A stretch of 64,000 nucleotides of DNA, taken from contig NC_003070.9 of the NCBI RefSeq assembly GCF_000001735.4, positions 26,769,971-26,833,970 on the forward strand, given 5' to 3'. The stretch comes from Arabidopsis thaliana. Taxonomy: Eukaryota; Streptophyta; Magnoliopsida; Brassicales; Brassicaceae. The notes below the pieces were generated by a model that was not told where the DNA came from, ran no database searches, and saw only the letters and a list, made by a program, of their open reading frames with translations. Shown one piece after another: positions 45,560-57,218 of the stretch. Both the position numbers and the translations under genes were made by a program. Within the stretch, counting starts at the first letter, position 1. Each line of letters begins with the position of its first letter.

Positions 45560-48273
45560 AAGTGTCATTTGAAAACCATTAGGGTTTATGGTTTGATTTT
45601 GATTTTCGATGGATTCTCTCTGGTTCTGTAAACCCTTTCCTCCTATTGGTTTAAAACTTTGACTTATTTTTTAAAACTTTGTAGAATTTTGACTTTTGGA
45701 GGCTGTTTACTGCATTGCCCCTGACCTTATAGTATTCACTAAATTGCCCCGGAACTTTTTCAATCTACAAAACGCCAGGAACTTTTACGATTTTCTTAAA
45801 AAGTCCTTGAACTTCTGATATATAATAAATTGCCCCGGAAGTTTTGATATTTAAGAAGTATTACTGTTTTGAGTATTTTCCAGAACTTCTGATATATATA
45901 CTAATTGTCCGAAAACTTTTAATATTCACCGAGTCTGTCCCAAAATCAAAATGTTCGAGTCTCTTCATTGGTGTTTCGGGAATATTTGCCGTCACTGTCA
46001 AATCCATTACGCTTATGTTACTGGACTTTGTGGTGTAGTTTCGTGAAAGTAAACGAGCAAGATACAAAAAAAAGAAAAGCATAATGGGCCTTTTTATAGA
46101 ACAATGGGCTTTTGGGTATAAAATTATTTTCAAATTGCATCGAATGCAATTTGACAACAATCTATATGTTGGCAGCCAAACCTCATCAACAAGGGTATAT
46201 ATTGCTCAACTTGCTTCGTTTGTGTAAAGTGGATTCGTTTCGTGTCAGATTTTAGTTTCACTTCAGAATATTCACGTAACATTTACAGACTTATAGGGTA
46301 AAATTTTAAGAAAGCTAATTCATATGCCATTGTAGACCAGCGCGAAGAAAACAATTTAATAAAACAAATAACATGATATGATATTATATAATATTCATCT
46401 AGATCTTCATATTCTACATGAAATATGTGGTTAGGTAGACTCGATAACAAAAGAAATTGAAATAAAAGACACTTTTTTCAAATATTTTAATGGGAGAACA
46501 AAATATCATGTTATGGGTTGTTTTTGGCACAAAGCAAGAAAGTTGCATCCTCAATAAAAACAGATCTCAGACATTTTGGGTTCACATGATCCTCTCACAT
46601 GCTTCCTCTCACGCATTTGAACACTCTTGACTCTACCAAATAACCCACTCCAATGGCATGTTAATATTTTATGAATCACAACCAAACATATATCGACTTT
46701 AAAAACAAATTAGTATCTTACTTTAATGTTAGAAAGAAAAACTTTTCATATAAGAGATACACTTTTTTCTTTTCGTATTAAAGATAAAAGTAGAGACGTA
46801 TATCAAATACCAAACCCACCACTCATACACATTAAAGTGATTTTGGTATAAAAACTGTTATCAGCTTCTTTGTAATATAGCTCTTTGTTGGTTGTAAAAT
46901 GTCCTAGAATAGTTTCATAAAAATGTAAGGCATTGGAGTGAGACACTTTAATAGTTTAATTGCCCACGTCAAAAGAAAACTTTTATTTCCGTCGATGTGG
47001 AGAAAAATGTTGCCGTCACTAGGAAGAGTCTAAAAAGTCTTAAGATCACATAACCCAAACCGCAAGTTATGGTAAAATTCAAAGTCTTAAAGTCAGGTCC
47101 GAAAGCAAATACTTATTTAAAAATACCCTCTTTTCCTGCAAATTACTTTGAAAAAAATATATATAAAAATTCTATCTCACGTAACTCTTGAAGGCAACCT
47201 ACAATAACACTACTCATGTGATAGAAAAACGCAATCCATGTGAAAATAATCATGTCCTAAATTCAACCTATATCAGTAAAAAATTTGGTCAAAATTAAGA
47301 AAATAAACGCTATTTTCTTTAATCAAACAAACGCCACACATCCAACATTAGTTACTGATAGGTTGTAGTGGCGATTGTTAAACTTGTAATGGCGATTGAA
47401 TTAGATATTCAGGTGAATTGTATAGACTATAGACACAAAACAATGCATGATTGATAGAAACTAATACAAACTTATGGCAAAATACATAAACCCATAGTAA
47501 AAAAACAAAACACATGACTCTCGAATAATAATGGTCCAATCAATGTAGCAGCGTCCCGATTAAAGGACCACGTGGCTACAGAAGATACAGCCACAAGAGA
47601 CACCGAGACGGAAGGGAGGGACGCCACCACCACGTTAAGTTTATTTAGATCCATCGAGTCGAGTCCCCTAGTGGGACCCACTTGTACTCAATGTGCATAA
47701 TCAAATTAATTGAATCTTAATTTTTAAACAACCATGCTTTAACAGAATTATAACCAAATCATTAATTGTCAATAAAAATCTTTATATTTTTATTTTACCA
47801 TTTTAATTTTTAAAAATTAATTTCTTTATCTTCTCTCAGATTTCTTCCTATATAAACCCAATACATTACCAGTTTAATACCTAACAATTACTCAATTAGT
47901 ACAAGTTGTTATACAACTAAATCTTCATTTGTTAAATCATCTTTACTCAAATTGAATAGTAGTGTGCGTGTGAAAACAAGAAAAGTGGAAAAGGACAAAA
48001 GAGAGAGTAAAGGACGCCTCCTAATAAAGCACTCTTCTTCCTTTTCACTTTCCTCATTGAAGAGAGAGCCAAATTCAGCTTAAAGCCCCATAAGCGTAAG
48101 CGTAAGCGCGGGGATAAATCTCTCTCTTCCTCACCTGCGTTTTCGTGGAGCATCTTCTTCAACAATGGCTGCTTCTCCGATCTGATCATATCCTGATTTG
48201 AATTTTGCTATCTCTCATGCCTCGAACTCGTTTTGTCGACGTAGCATCCTAGTGACTGAGGAAGAAGAAGAAG
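45560..48273. other. Intergenic, 2.7 kb, between RSW10 and a membrane protein gene
   Basis: Begins with the RSW10 3' region and a degenerate repeat (45711-45960), then AT-rich spacer. A palindromic G-box CCACGTGG occurs at 47568-47575 within a GC-richer stretch (about 47500-47700). The last 130 bp is leader with two very short uORFs (48165-48185, 48217-48252). No gene is recognised. Confidence 0.5.
45711..45960. repeat. Degenerate short repeats (TTGCCCCGGAACTTTT type)
   Basis: Variants of an AAATTGCCCCGGAACTTTT phrase followed by an AATATTCACC- or GATATATA-type spacer occur about five times (near 45713, 45753, 45780, 45830 and 45905). Spacing is irregular, roughly 30-75 bp. It is probably a fragment of a dispersed non-coding element. 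Confidence 0.65.
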
Positions 48274-50882
48274 ATGAGCTTCTTTATCCTCTCCGTCGTC
48301 GTTTTCGTTTCTCTCGCTTTCTTCTCTCTTCCGCATTCCGTTGATTCATCTGTTTCCGCTTCACAGGATCCTCTCAGACTCATATTAGGTTTCTCCTCTC
48401 TTTGTTTTGTTGCACGCTGATGCGATTTTCGCGTTTGATTTATGCTGTTTCGTTTATAAACGTGAATCGCGGTTCTATGTTTTTCATCCCAAACGACGCT
48501 TTTTTGAAGTTTCTGGGATTTGTAGCATAGTCTTGGTTCCAGAATTACCAATATCTAAATGCTTCTTCTGTTAACGATCTGCTAAATTCGAGATTAGTTT
48601 GCTTCCTGGTAGTATTAAGCAAGCTTATAGAATTGTTATGAAGTTTGAATTCTGATTATGTAATTTTGGTTTTGCTACAAAATCAGGTTCACCGAATTTT
48701 GGAACATGGAAAGGTGGAATCTCATTAGCACCAGGACCTGAATCTGATGATGTTGTCTCTGATTACCTCCTCTTAGCAGCTCATAGAACCAAGAGACCTG
48801 ACATTCTTAGAGCTTTTAAGCCTTACCATGGTGGCTGGAACATCACCAATAATCACTATTGGGCTGTAAGTCCCTCTCCTCTTCTTTGTCATCTCCGATT
48901 TTATTAGTTACAGGATCTGTTAGTAATGAACATCTATTTGCAGTCTGTTGGATTTACAGGTGCTCCTGGTTTCATACTAGCTGTTATCTGGCTCTTGTCT
49001 TTTGGCTCTCTTCTTGTTGTTTATCATTGCTTCAAATGGAGAATATGTGATAAAGCTAAAGGATCATCATTCGATACACGAAGAATCTGTTTCATTTTGT
49101 TGATTGTGTTTACATGTGTTGCAGCGTAATATTCCTCAACTCTTCTACATTGTTTTTTGGTTCTCTGTCATTTGAAATTTGTTGTTCCTGAGATTGCACT
49201 GGTTTTTTTTTTTCAGGGTGGGATGCATTCTTTTATCTGTTGGACAAGATAAGTTTCATACCGAAGCTATGCATACTCTTAAGTATGTTGTAAACCAGTC
49301 AGACTACACTGTGGAGATCCTCCAGAATGTGACTCAATATCTGTCCCTTGCGAAAACGATTAACGTGACACAGATTGTCATTCCGTCTGATGTAATGGGT
49401 GAAATTGACAAGTTAAATGTCAATCTTAACACTGCAGCTGTAACACTGGGAGAGACAACAACAGATAACGCTGCTAAAATTAAGAGAGTTTTCTATGCTG
49501 TGTAAGTTGCCCTGTACTGTTAGCTGAGTGGTACCAATTTATGATTAACAGGGAAGACAGTGTTGATATAACTCTGTATATGTACATTTTCAGGCGATCA
49601 GCTTTGATCACGGTCGCTACTGTGATGCTCATCCTTTCTTTTGTAGGTCTATGTAAGTCCAGTTGATGTGTATATGCTTCTTTGGTATCTCCTTTTTATT
49701 AGCTGTGACATCCACTTGACTTCAACTTTTTATCTGTTATTTGCGTTATTACAGTGCTTTCTGTCCTCCGCCACCAACATGTTGTTCATATGTGAGCCTT
49801 TTAATCCCCAACTTCTTCATTTTCGTTAATTTATAGTGGTTTAAAATAAATTGAAAGCTGACTGATGGGGATGTATATAATGATAGATTCGTCGTGAGTG
49901 GGTGGATACTTGTGGCTGTGACATTTGTTCTTTGTGGAGTCTTTCTGATCCTAAACAAGTAAGATTTTGCTGTTCTGAATGTTTGTTTTCTCTTGCCTTA
50001 TTAAGTAGACTCGCAAATGTAGTCAACTAAATGTCATTGTTTTGGTGTCCAGTGCAATTTCTGATACGTGTGTAGCAATGAAGGAATGGGTTGATAATCC
50101 TCACGCAGAAACAGCTCTCAGCAGCATTCTCCCATGCGTTGATCAGCAAACAACAAACCAGACTCTTTCACAGAGTAAAGTTGTTATCAACAGCATCGTG
50201 ACCGTTGTAAACACCTTTGTCTATGCTGTTGCCAATACAAACCCAGCTCCAGGTCAAGACCGCTATTACAACCAGTCTGGACCTCCGATGCCTCCTTTAT
50301 GCATCCCATTTGATGCAAACATGGAAGATCGCCAGTGCTCGCCTTGGGAACTATCAATAGAAAATGCATCATCGGTACTTTCCTACTCACCTATCTTTGT
50401 ATATCTTGAACAAAACACCACCAGGTCTGAGACATGTCTTACTAAACTTCTCTTTTCAGGTCTGGGAGAATTACAAATGCGAGGTTACACCATCTGGAAT
50501 CTGCACCACCGTGGGGAGAGTAACGCCAGATACCTTTGGACAGTTGGTAGCAGCTGTGAATGAGAGCTACGCTCTAGAGCATTACACGCCTCCATTGCTT
50601 AGCTTCCGAGATTGCAACTTTGTTAGGGAAACATTTATGAGTATTACCTCAGATTACTGTCCACCGTTAGTACGTAATCTGAGGATTGTGAACGCAGGAC
50701 TCGGACTGATCTCCGTAGGAGTCTTACTATGTCTGGTGCTATGGATATTCTATGCGAACCGCCCCCAAAGGGAGGAAGTGTTTGCGGATCCACACCCTCA
50801 AAGAAAAGATGATAGCTTTGGTAACGGCTTGGATACTCATCACTCAGATGACGAACCTAAGCTTTCTGTAGAATGCGTATAG
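48274..50882 (+). CDS. Multi-pass membrane protein of a plant tweety-like family, 557 aa
   Basis: Nine exons: 48274-48388, 48687-48865, 48944-49125, 49217-49501, 49594-49652, 49755-49791, 49887-49958, 50053-50374, 50460-50882, all GT-AG and in phase. Exon 6 is only 37 nt. It starts with a signal peptide (MSFFILSVVVFVSLAFFSLP), followed by an extracytosolic segment, TM pairs (FILAVIWLLSFGSLLVVYHC, ICFILLIVFTCVAAVGCILL), a long extracytosolic loop with NVT/NQS glycosylation sites, another TM pair (ALITVATVMLILSFVGLLSV, WILVAVTFVLCGVFLIL), a Cys-rich luminal domain and a last TM (LGLISVGVLLCLVLWIFY). The acidic cytosolic tail ends KLSVECV. I do not know its biochemical role; the topology resembles tweety or prominin-like proteins. 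By position AT1G71110. Confidence 0.85.
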
Positions 50883-51101
50883 TATAGAGGTATAGTTAGA
50901 TAGAATCAGATATTGTATTTCATAATGATATGAAAGAGAACAATAAAAACATTTTGTAGCGTTCATGTTACAGTAGAAGAGGAAGAAGAGACCAGAAGTG
51001 GAGCGAAGTTTCACTTTCTGGCTTTTGTTTTCACAATGATTTCGAGTCTTAATTCAGATACAAACTCATTATGAATTCTATATACAAGGGAGATATAAGT
51101 A

Positions 51102-52450
51102 TTAAAATGTGATCTTGTTGGTGGCAAGAGCCATGAGATTAAATGGTCTGATATGGTTTTTGTTTCCATTCCATAAAGCTTTTGACATGAGACGGTAAGT
51201 GTGTTCTGTGGGATGATAAAAATCCCAAAACAGAAACTCATTTGGGTTATTGCAAATCTTGTATCCTTCTCTTCCACACTGCATCAATCCTCCCAGTGTA
51301 CCGTTCCCACAACACGCGTTTGAAACATCCGAAAACCCTTCACCAAAAACATGATTCAGCTTTCTCATAGACACATTTGAAAAAGATCTCAAAGATGGAA
51401 GTTAATTAACTATATTGAGTTTACCGTAACGGGCAGGGTAGGTTTGAAATCTGTGAGTGATACCATATACAGCTCCAAACACCGCAATGGCTCCAGGGTA
51501 CTTAGTGGGGATTATGTTCACTATATCTTCAAGTCTTTTATTATACATCTTGGCCATAACATTCATCTTACCAAAGCATTTATTGGTTGGGGCATTAGGA
51601 AGCATGGCTCTTGCAGGGACACAACCTACAGGACCTAAGGAGAAGAAAGCGATGCGGCGTGCGCCTAGTTTGTAGATCTGATCAATCGTTTTGTTCACTT
51701 GGTCTAACATTGCGTTCACATAAGCGTCTGGAGAAAGTGTAGGAGCTCGGAATGGGAGGAAGTAGTTGAAGATGTCGTTAGAACCAGTTTCTAATAAGAA
51801 GAGAGACTCTTGGATTATAGATTTTTCGATAAGGTTTTGCTCTACAAGTGTCTGGAATTGCTGTAGCTGGGTTTGGATCGGTGTCACGCCCTACATTTGA
51901 TATGTGTACTTAATGAGTGATTCACAAGAAACAAACATTTTATTTGGTCAAGGTAGATATTTACCATAAATTTGTTGGTATCAAGCAAGAGACCACTACC
52001 AGCACTAGCAAAGTTAATGCCATTTGAAAAGTTTGAAGTTCCATTCAAGATTTGAATCTGCAATTCCAAGAATGGTTTCTGTAATGGAAGGCCTACAAAT
52101 TCCGCTGCAATTATTGCGTCAAGAAAAGAAAAAAGAGACAAAAGTAAGGTTCCTTGCAGAAGAAGAAATGTTTTAGTTAACGAGTTGGGAGGTAATTTGT
52201 TACAGATGAAGTCAGCGACGGTTCTTCCGTTGGTGAACCTCCCAGTAGGACGGTGGAAAAAGGAAGAACCATAAGGAGGAAAATCAGCCTGAGCGGTACA
52301 GTTTTTGTTGTAATGGTTGTTTCCGGCGTCAAAAATAGAGTCACCGAAGGTAAAGATAGCAGGGACGGTGGAAGAAGACTTGGCCAGAACAACCGGAGAG
52401 ATTAGAAGAAGCAGACACATGAGTAAGTCCATTGAAGAAGAAGAAGACAT
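51102..52450 (-). CDS. GLIP6: GLIP6, secreted GDSL-type esterase/lipase, 362 aa
   Basis: Four minus-strand exons: 52204-52450, 51965-52104, 51425-51890, 51102-51337, phases 1, 0 and 1. A signal peptide (LLMCLLLLISPVVLA) directs secretion. SGNH blocks: block I FTFGDSIFDAGNNH with catalytic S38, block II with INFASAGSGLL, block III LETGSNDIFN, and block V FWDFYHPTEH with the Asp/His of the catalytic triad. The reaction is ester or lipid hydrolysis in the apoplast. GLIP family members act in defence signalling, but the specific substrate is unknown. Intron 1 (52105-52203) is 99 nt, a multiple of three, and contains no in-frame stop, so an unspliced transcript would still encode a longer protein. 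By position AT1G71120. Confidence 0.94.
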
Positions 52451-52494
52451 GGGACAAATGAGTTTATAATCATATAAAAGGAGATTATATACTG

Positions 52495-52500
<6 letters not shown>

Positions 52501-52534
<34 letters not shown>
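52501..52534. repeat. (AT)17 microsatellite in the GLIP6 promoter
   Basis: An uninterrupted AT dinucleotide run lies 51-84 bp upstream of the GLIP6 ATG. It occupies the place where a TATA box would be expected. Confidence 0.85.
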
Positions 52535-52537
<3 letters not shown>

Positions 52538-52906
52538 AAATTGACACGGAAGGCAAGAACATTGTTCATGTTTTTGCACTTACTCTTATGTGTGATTAAA
52601 GTTTCAAACTTATTCCTAAATTTCTGCTTCTTATTACATAGATGAAGGAAAAAAGAGTAAAGCGTTTTTTCCTTTAGAAGATGGGCTTCAAGCCATGTTG
52701 AGAAATTTCATGGATTTTACTGCATTTTCAGCTCTGAGGCCCATACGGCCCACATAGGATTGGTTAGAAAAAAATAGAGAAGTAAATAAGTAAAGATGAA
52801 AAGCATCAGAAAAAGAGATTCTGAAAGAATAAAAACATATTCTTTCTCTCAAATGCTTTCCTTTTAATGGAGACGAAGACGGAACCCTAATTTCCGCAAA
52901 TTCACT
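52535..52906. promoter_or_regulatory. Divergent promoter GLIP6 / ERF070
   Basis: Short shared intergenic region. TGGGCT/GGCCCA (site II type) motifs occur near 52682, 52738 and 52747, about 160-225 bp upstream of ERF070. Confidence 0.45.
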
Positions 52907-53392
52907 ATGAAGCGTATTATCAGAATCTCATTCACCGACGCAGAAGCCACCGATTCTTCTAGCGACGAAGACACGGAGGAGCGTGGAGGAGCATCCCAGA
53001 CTCGGCGCCGTGGGAAACGCCTCGTTAAAGAGATCGTAATCGATCCTTCCGATTCCGCCGATAAACTCGATGTCTGCAAAACACGGTTCAAAATCAGGAT
53101 CCCGGCGGAATTTCTCAAGACGGCGAAAACGGAGAAGAAATATCGTGGAGTGAGGCAGAGGCCGTGGGGGAAGTGGGTGGCGGAGATCAGATGTGGAAGA
53201 GGAGCTTGTAAAGGACGACGTGATCGTCTCTGGCTGGGTACTTTTAACACTGCTGAGGAAGCTGCTCTAGCTTATGATAACGCTTCAATTAAGCTGATTG
53301 GACCTCACGCGCCGACCAATTTTGGTTTGCCGGCGGAGAATCAAGAGGATAAGACGGTGATTGGAGCTTCTGAGGTTGCTAGAGGCGCGTGA
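52907..53392 (+). CDS. ERF070: ERF070 / CRF8, AP2-ERF transcription factor of the cytokinin response factor clade, 161 aa
   Basis: Intronless. The N-terminal [19 protein letters not shown] (4-22) is the CRF motif that mediates CRF dimerisation and interaction with the two-component pathway. One AP2 DNA-binding domain follows at 79-138 ([17 protein letters not shown] ... [20 protein letters not shown]). Relative to the usual EIRDPRKGVRVWLGTF segment, this protein has about five extra residues ([16 protein letters not shown]) between the second and third beta strands. Little follows the AP2 domain, so it lacks the long C-terminal region with a MAPK site seen in CRF1-6. It is a nuclear factor recognising GCC-box DNA. 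By position AT1G71130. Confidence 0.93.
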   Translation: MKRIIRISFTDAEATDSSSDEDTEERGGASQTRRRGKRLVKEIVIDPSDSADKLDVCKTRFKIRIPAEFLKTAKTEKKYRGVRQRPWGKWVAEIRCGRGACKGRRDRLWLGTFNTAEEAALAYDNASIKLIGPHAPTNFGLPAENQEDKTVIGASEVARGA

Positions 53393-53983
53393 AGTGGGGT
53401 TGGTAATTTAGTTGTTAGCATTAGCAAGAAGGTCTCTCTCGTATTTTGTAAATTCATCTTCTGATGTTGTGTATGATCTTGATGTCTTTCGTCTATGTAT
53501 ATATATGAAACTCGAGAAATGAACTATATTTTGATTTACACACAAATTTTAAGGTACAAATTTTTTTGAATTTTTAAAACGTTTAGGAAAGAAAAGTTTG
53601 GGTTGAAATAGGCTCTTTTTATTTGTATACTATTCAATCTTTTTACCATTTATGGATCAACACATAATAGAACAGAACTCTAACCAAATTGAACGTTAAT
53701 GACTTGGATCAGAGTTATATTTTGATGGTTGATGAAAAGTTGAAAATTCTTTATATATCTTTCCATCTTTTGGTTCTTGTATCACCGTATCAACGATACA
53801 TTTTTATACTTTGGGGTGTCTAATGAAAAATACTGAATTTATCAATTTACTTTGACTTGTTGAAGACTGATGGCCATGGGTGAGGGGTTTGGAGATAAAG
53901 AAAGTAATAAAGAACATGAAGAGATCAGCTAAACCAAGAGACTTCATCATACACATGATATATATGATCTTCTATAATACTAT

Positions 53984-54092
53984 AATAGTAATGACTAAAG
54001 AGGAAATGAATGTTTTCGATAATAGTAGTGACTAAAGAGGAAATGAATGTTTTGACAAGAAAAAAAAGAAAAAGAGAGGAAATGAATGTTTA
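53984..54092. repeat. 37-bp direct repeats (two full, one partial)
   Basis: Units at 53984 and 54021 read AATAGTAATGACTAAAGAGG plus AAATGAATGTTTT, with one substitution between them. A third partial copy (AGAGGAAATGAATGTTT) starts at 54075. Confidence 0.75.
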
Positions 54093-54708
54093 CATGTACG
54101 TGCACATGAGTTTAAAAATAATAAGTTTGAGGAAACACAAGTGCGTTAGAAAAAAAGCAAACAGATATTTTCTTTTGACTTACGATTATGAAATTGAAAA
54201 AAAAAAGGATCTGAAGATAAATTTTGATTGGTTCACAAACTTCACATGATAAACAAGAAGATTTTTCTTTTTTGAACAAATCTTTTGATACCTTAAAGAG
54301 GAAGATTTTTGATATCAAAATGAATAAAAAAACAAAACAGAGAAAATTTTGTTTTTGATTCGTTTTGATACCTTTATGAGGAAGTAACATACTTATATTC
54401 AAAATGAATCAATGAATCAACATTGTAATTAATTAAATTTTTAACAGACCGCTTGACTAATTAAACAAGTTAAGATTATAATATTTCAACGCATTATTGT
54501 ATAGTACTTTGGTGATTTGCATGTAAAGTTTTTTTTTTTTAACAAAGACTTTTCTTAATTTGCTATAATCAAGTGCCATTATTTAGATCGAGAGAGAATT
54601 TATGGCGGCTGAATAAGAGAGGACGACGCATGTATCTGTATCTCGAGGTGTAGAATCAATATACGACACGCCGCTATAAATTCCACAGAAGATATCATAT
54701 AATATTAG

Positions 54709-54716
54709 TATATAAA
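54709..54716 (+). promoter_or_regulatory. TATA box of DTX14
   Basis: TATATAAA lies 76 bp upstream of the ATG at 54792. Confidence 0.55.
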
Positions 54717-54791
54717 GTATAGGGTTGATTCGGAGAAAGAGGTTAAAGTATTAGATTGAAACAACAAATCTCAGGGGAAGAAGAAGAGAGA

Positions 54792-56778
54792 ATGGATTCG
54801 GCGGAGAAGGGCTTGCTTGTTGTGAGCGACAGAGAAGAAGTAAACAAGAAAGATGGGTTTTTGCGGGAAACGAAGAAACTTAGTTACATCGCCGGTCCGA
54901 TGATTGCAGTGAACTCGTCTATGTATGTTCTTCAGGTGATATCTATAATGATGGTTGGTCATCTCGGTGAGCTTTTCCTCTCTAGCACCGCCATTGCTGT
55001 TTCTTTCTGCAGCGTCACCGGTTTCAGCGTCGTTGTATGTCTCTTTCTTGATCTTTCTCTTTTTCATTTTTATTAGCTTAAGATTCTAAATTGTGGTTGT
55101 GGTAATCACACAGTTTGGATTGGCTAGTGCGTTGGAAACTTTATGTGGTCAAGCTAATGGAGCTAAGCAATATGAGAAGCTTGGTGTTCATACTTACACA
55201 GGAATTGTCTCTTTGTTTCTTGTGTGTATTCCTCTCTCTCTTCTCTGGACATACATTGGTGATATACTTTCTCTTATTGGACAAGATGCTATGGTTGCTC
55301 AAGAAGCTGGGAAGTTTGCAACTTGGCTCATACCCGCGCTCTTTGGTTACGCTACTTTGCAGCCGCTTGTTCGGTTTTTCCAAGCACAGTCTCTGATTTT
55401 GCCTTTGGTTATGAGTTCAGTCTCTTCTCTCTGTATCCACATTGTCCTCTGTTGGAGCTTGGTCTTTAAGTTTGGTCTTGGAAGCCTCGGTGCAGCTATT
55501 GCGATCGGTGTTTCTTACTGGCTAAACGTGACTGTTCTTGGATTATACATGACGTTTTCTTCTAGCTGTAGCAAGAGCCGTGCAACTATCTCCATGAGTT
55601 TGTTTGAAGGAATGGGAGAGTTTTTCCGGTTTGGAATCCCATCTGCATCTATGATTTGGTATATCAAACTTCTCTTCATGCCTCTTTTGGTTTTAGTCAT
55701 AGAGTTGTTGACATGAATCTCTTTGGTGTTGTTGGATTAGCCTTGAGTGGTGGTCATTCGAATTTTTAGTCCTGCTCTCTGGTATTTTACCAAATCCGAA
55801 GCTAGAAGCCTCTGTTCTCTCAGTCTGGTTTGTTTCCATTTTTCTTTTATCTTCTATAGACTTGGTTTTAGAATGGAATATTATCATACCAATCAGTTGC
55901 TTTCATTCTTGTTTAACAGTCTTTCAACACAATCCTCCTTGTACCAAATCCCAGAGAGTCTCGGTGCAGCAGCAAGGTTCTTTCTCACTCAACTTTCGAT
56001 TTTGCAAAGCTATCTATCTAAAACCTGAAACCGCCTCTCTGTTGTTGTTGTTGTTGCAGTACAAGAGTTGCAAACGAGTTAGGAGCTGGAAACCCGAAAC
56101 AAGCTCGAATGGCGGTTTACACAGCGATGGTTATAACAGGTGTAGAATCAATAATGGTGGGTGCAATAGTCTTTGGTGCAAGAAATGTATTTGGTTACCT
56201 ATTCAGTTCTGAAACTGAAGTTGTAGACTATGTAAAATCAATGGCTCCACTGCTTTCTTTATCGGTCATATTCGATGCCCTTCACGCAGCTCTCTCGGGT
56301 TAGATGATCTCCTTCTATAATGTTTTAAGAGATCTAATTCAATGAAGTTAAGAGTTATAAAATGTGTTTACTGAAACAGGTGTGGCTAGAGGATCAGGGA
56401 GGCAAGATATTGGGGCATACGTAAACCTAGCAGCATACTATCTCTTTGGAATACCAACTGCTATACTATTAGCTTTTGGGTTTAAAATGAGAGGAAGAGG
56501 ACTCTGGATTGGAATCACAGTTGGGTCATGTGTACAAGCTGTTTTGCTCGGTCTTATCGTAATCCTCACTAATTGGAAAAAACAGGTTCGTTAAGTGAAA
56601 GTGATGTACTTTAATATGTTGATTTATGTTATGGTCAAATAAATTGGCTAGTGGGTTTAGGAAAGTGAAAGTGATGTGTATTGAATGATATTGGCAGGCG
56701 AGAAAGGCTAGAGAAAGAGTGATGGGTGATGAGTATGAAGAGAAAGAAAGTGAAGAAGAACATGAATACATCAGCTAA
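54792..56778 (+). CDS. DTX14: DTX14, MATE-family efflux transporter, 485 aa
   Basis: Seven exons: 54792-55034, 55114-55658, 55741-55827, 55920-55976, 56060-56298, 56380-56585, 56698-56778, all GT-AG and phase-consistent. Twelve TM segments form two MatE halves. Diagnostic motifs include [19 protein letters not shown] (helix 2-3 region), [11 protein letters not shown] at the exon 2/3 junction, [17 protein letters not shown] in the second half, and [21 protein letters not shown]. Plant MATE antiporters of this clade export small organic molecules or toxins across the plasma or vacuolar membrane using proton gradients. The start is the first ATG in frame with the MATE domain; the acidic C-terminus ends EEEHEYIS. 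By position AT1G71140. The transported substrate is unknown to me. Confidence 0.95.
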
Positions 56779-57218
56779 ATCAAACAGTTTCCATTCCATC
56801 ACCATTAATCCGTTAAATGTTGTGTGTTTTTATTAATTCGATGTTTGGTATTGTTGTTTTCGAGTATAGTAATGAAGGAATTGATTGTTCACATGAGTTT
56901 TTGGCCTCTTCTTTCTTTCTATTCACATGATATGGTCCTCTCAGTTCTCTCCCTTATTGAAAAGTTACAATCAAACTTCAATTATGATTTGATTCACCAA
57001 ATTGAGTAGGAATTTTTTAAAAAACTGGAGGCAAATATATATGAAGGGCATTTTAGGAATAAATAATATTGTAGAAAGAGACGTGAAGAAACGGCCATCT
57101 TAACATAAACGACGTCGTTCAGCGAATTGTAGAAATACGAAAGTGTTGTAGACCAAGTGCAAAAAACCCTAACGTAGGAAATTAGACTTGAGGCGTCGAG
57201 AGGTGAAGGAAGACGGAG
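56779..57218. promoter_or_regulatory. Spacer and promoter of the GCIP gene
   Basis: 440 bp between two plus-strand genes. A perfect 12-bp palindrome with a central ACGT-type core, AACGACGTCGTT, lies at 57108-57119, about 100 bp upstream of the next ATG. Confidence 0.5.

Larger units (their letters stand above)
53393..54791. other. Intergenic between ERF070 and DTX14
   Basis: AT-rich. It contains a 37-bp tandem direct repeat (53984-54092) and a looser about 80-bp direct repeat (TTTGATACCTTtAaGAGGAAG blocks at about 54283 and 54364). The TATA box of DTX14 is at 54709-54716. No gene is seen. Confidence 0.5.

Noticed and set aside
55515-55887. Antisense ORFs over DTX14 exons 2-3
   Set aside because: Shadows of the real coding exons, which are phase-consistent on the plus strand.
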